NCBI GenBank assembly: GCA_937907435.1
Contig: CALCIA010000069.1
Location: 1 to 6,130, forward strand
Length of the DNA stretch: 6,130 nt
From: an uncultured Actinomycetes bacterium
Lineage (GTDB): Bacteria > Actinomycetota > Thermoleophilia > Solirubrobacterales > 70-9
Direction: 5' to 3'
Part shown: positions 6,102 through 6,130 of the stretch, one piece after another
How the letters are laid out: each line of letters opens with the position of its first letter
How positions within the stretch are numbered: position 1 is the first letter of the stretch
Notes under the pieces: generated by a model
Databases searched by the model: none
Seen by the model: the letters and a program-made list of their open reading frames with translations, nothing else
Told to the model about the DNA's origin: nothing
Position numbers and translations under genes: made by a program

Positions 6102-6130
6102 TGGAAATCCGCGTATGGCGCGGGTTTCCA
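6102..6130 (+). terminator. 12-bp hairpin at the window edge, possible terminator
   Basis: TGGAAATCCGCG (6102-6113) pairs with CGCGGGTTTCCA (6119-6130) around the loop TATGG. The only imperfect pair is T6108 with G6124: this is a U-G wobble in a plus-strand transcript but an A-C mismatch in a minus-strand one, so the structure favours plus-strand RNA. The window ends at the last base of the stem, so a following T-run cannot be checked. It could equally be a regulatory inverted repeat. Confidence 0.4.

Larger units (their letters stand above)
5974..6130. other. Non-coding downstream stretch without a recognised gene
   Basis: From the hairpin to the window end I find no ORF with a credible ribosome site and protein-like sequence. 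The local sequence is slightly richer in A than the rest (TATGAAAAGCG just after the hairpin). It contains two palindromic structures, described separately, and may be the start of the regulatory region of a gene beyond the window or the tail of a convergent one. Confidence 0.4.

Overview
The window is very GC-rich, with strong G/C preference at third codon positions, purine-rich Shine-Dalgarno sites and tightly packed genes. This fits a high-GC actinobacterium, possibly of the Thermoleophilia/Solirubrobacterales type. That placement rests on composition and protein style only; no marker gene is present.

Layout: bases 1-279 carry no convincing gene. They hold a strong hairpin repeat (1-44, cut by the window edge), three tandem 31-bp repeats (58-150) and a leader with two Shine-Dalgarno-like stretches. 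Five genes then run on the plus strand and look like one operon: two tandem-domain universal stress proteins (280-1074 and 1076-1864), a four-helix membrane protein that resembles the DoxX family (1892-2443), an ABC transporter ATPase of the LolD/MacB/FtsE type (2449-3237) and its partner, an 864-residue FtsX/LolC-like permease (3234-5828). Gaps are 1, 27 and 5 nt, and the last pair overlaps by 4 nt. Bases 5829-6130 carry no convincing gene. They hold a weak hairpin, an inverted copy of the left-hand repeat (5893-5973), a palindrome cluster (6005-6044) and a hairpin that ends exactly at the window edge (6102-6130).

How the genes may work together: the ATPase and permease form a complete two-protein transporter of the mechanotransmission/lipid-or-peptide-export class. 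The two Usp proteins are probably cytoplasmic nucleotide-binding stress proteins, and the small membrane protein may have a redox or membrane-stress role. The shared operon suggests a stress-linked envelope function, but the substrate cannot be read from the sequence.

The most unusual point is that the operon is bracketed by two inverted copies of the same composite repeat: a 12-nt-loop hairpin on the outside and a shared 21-nt block on the inside. No transposase lies between them. The coding content is recognisable by family; I see no evidence for a wholly new enzymatic system.
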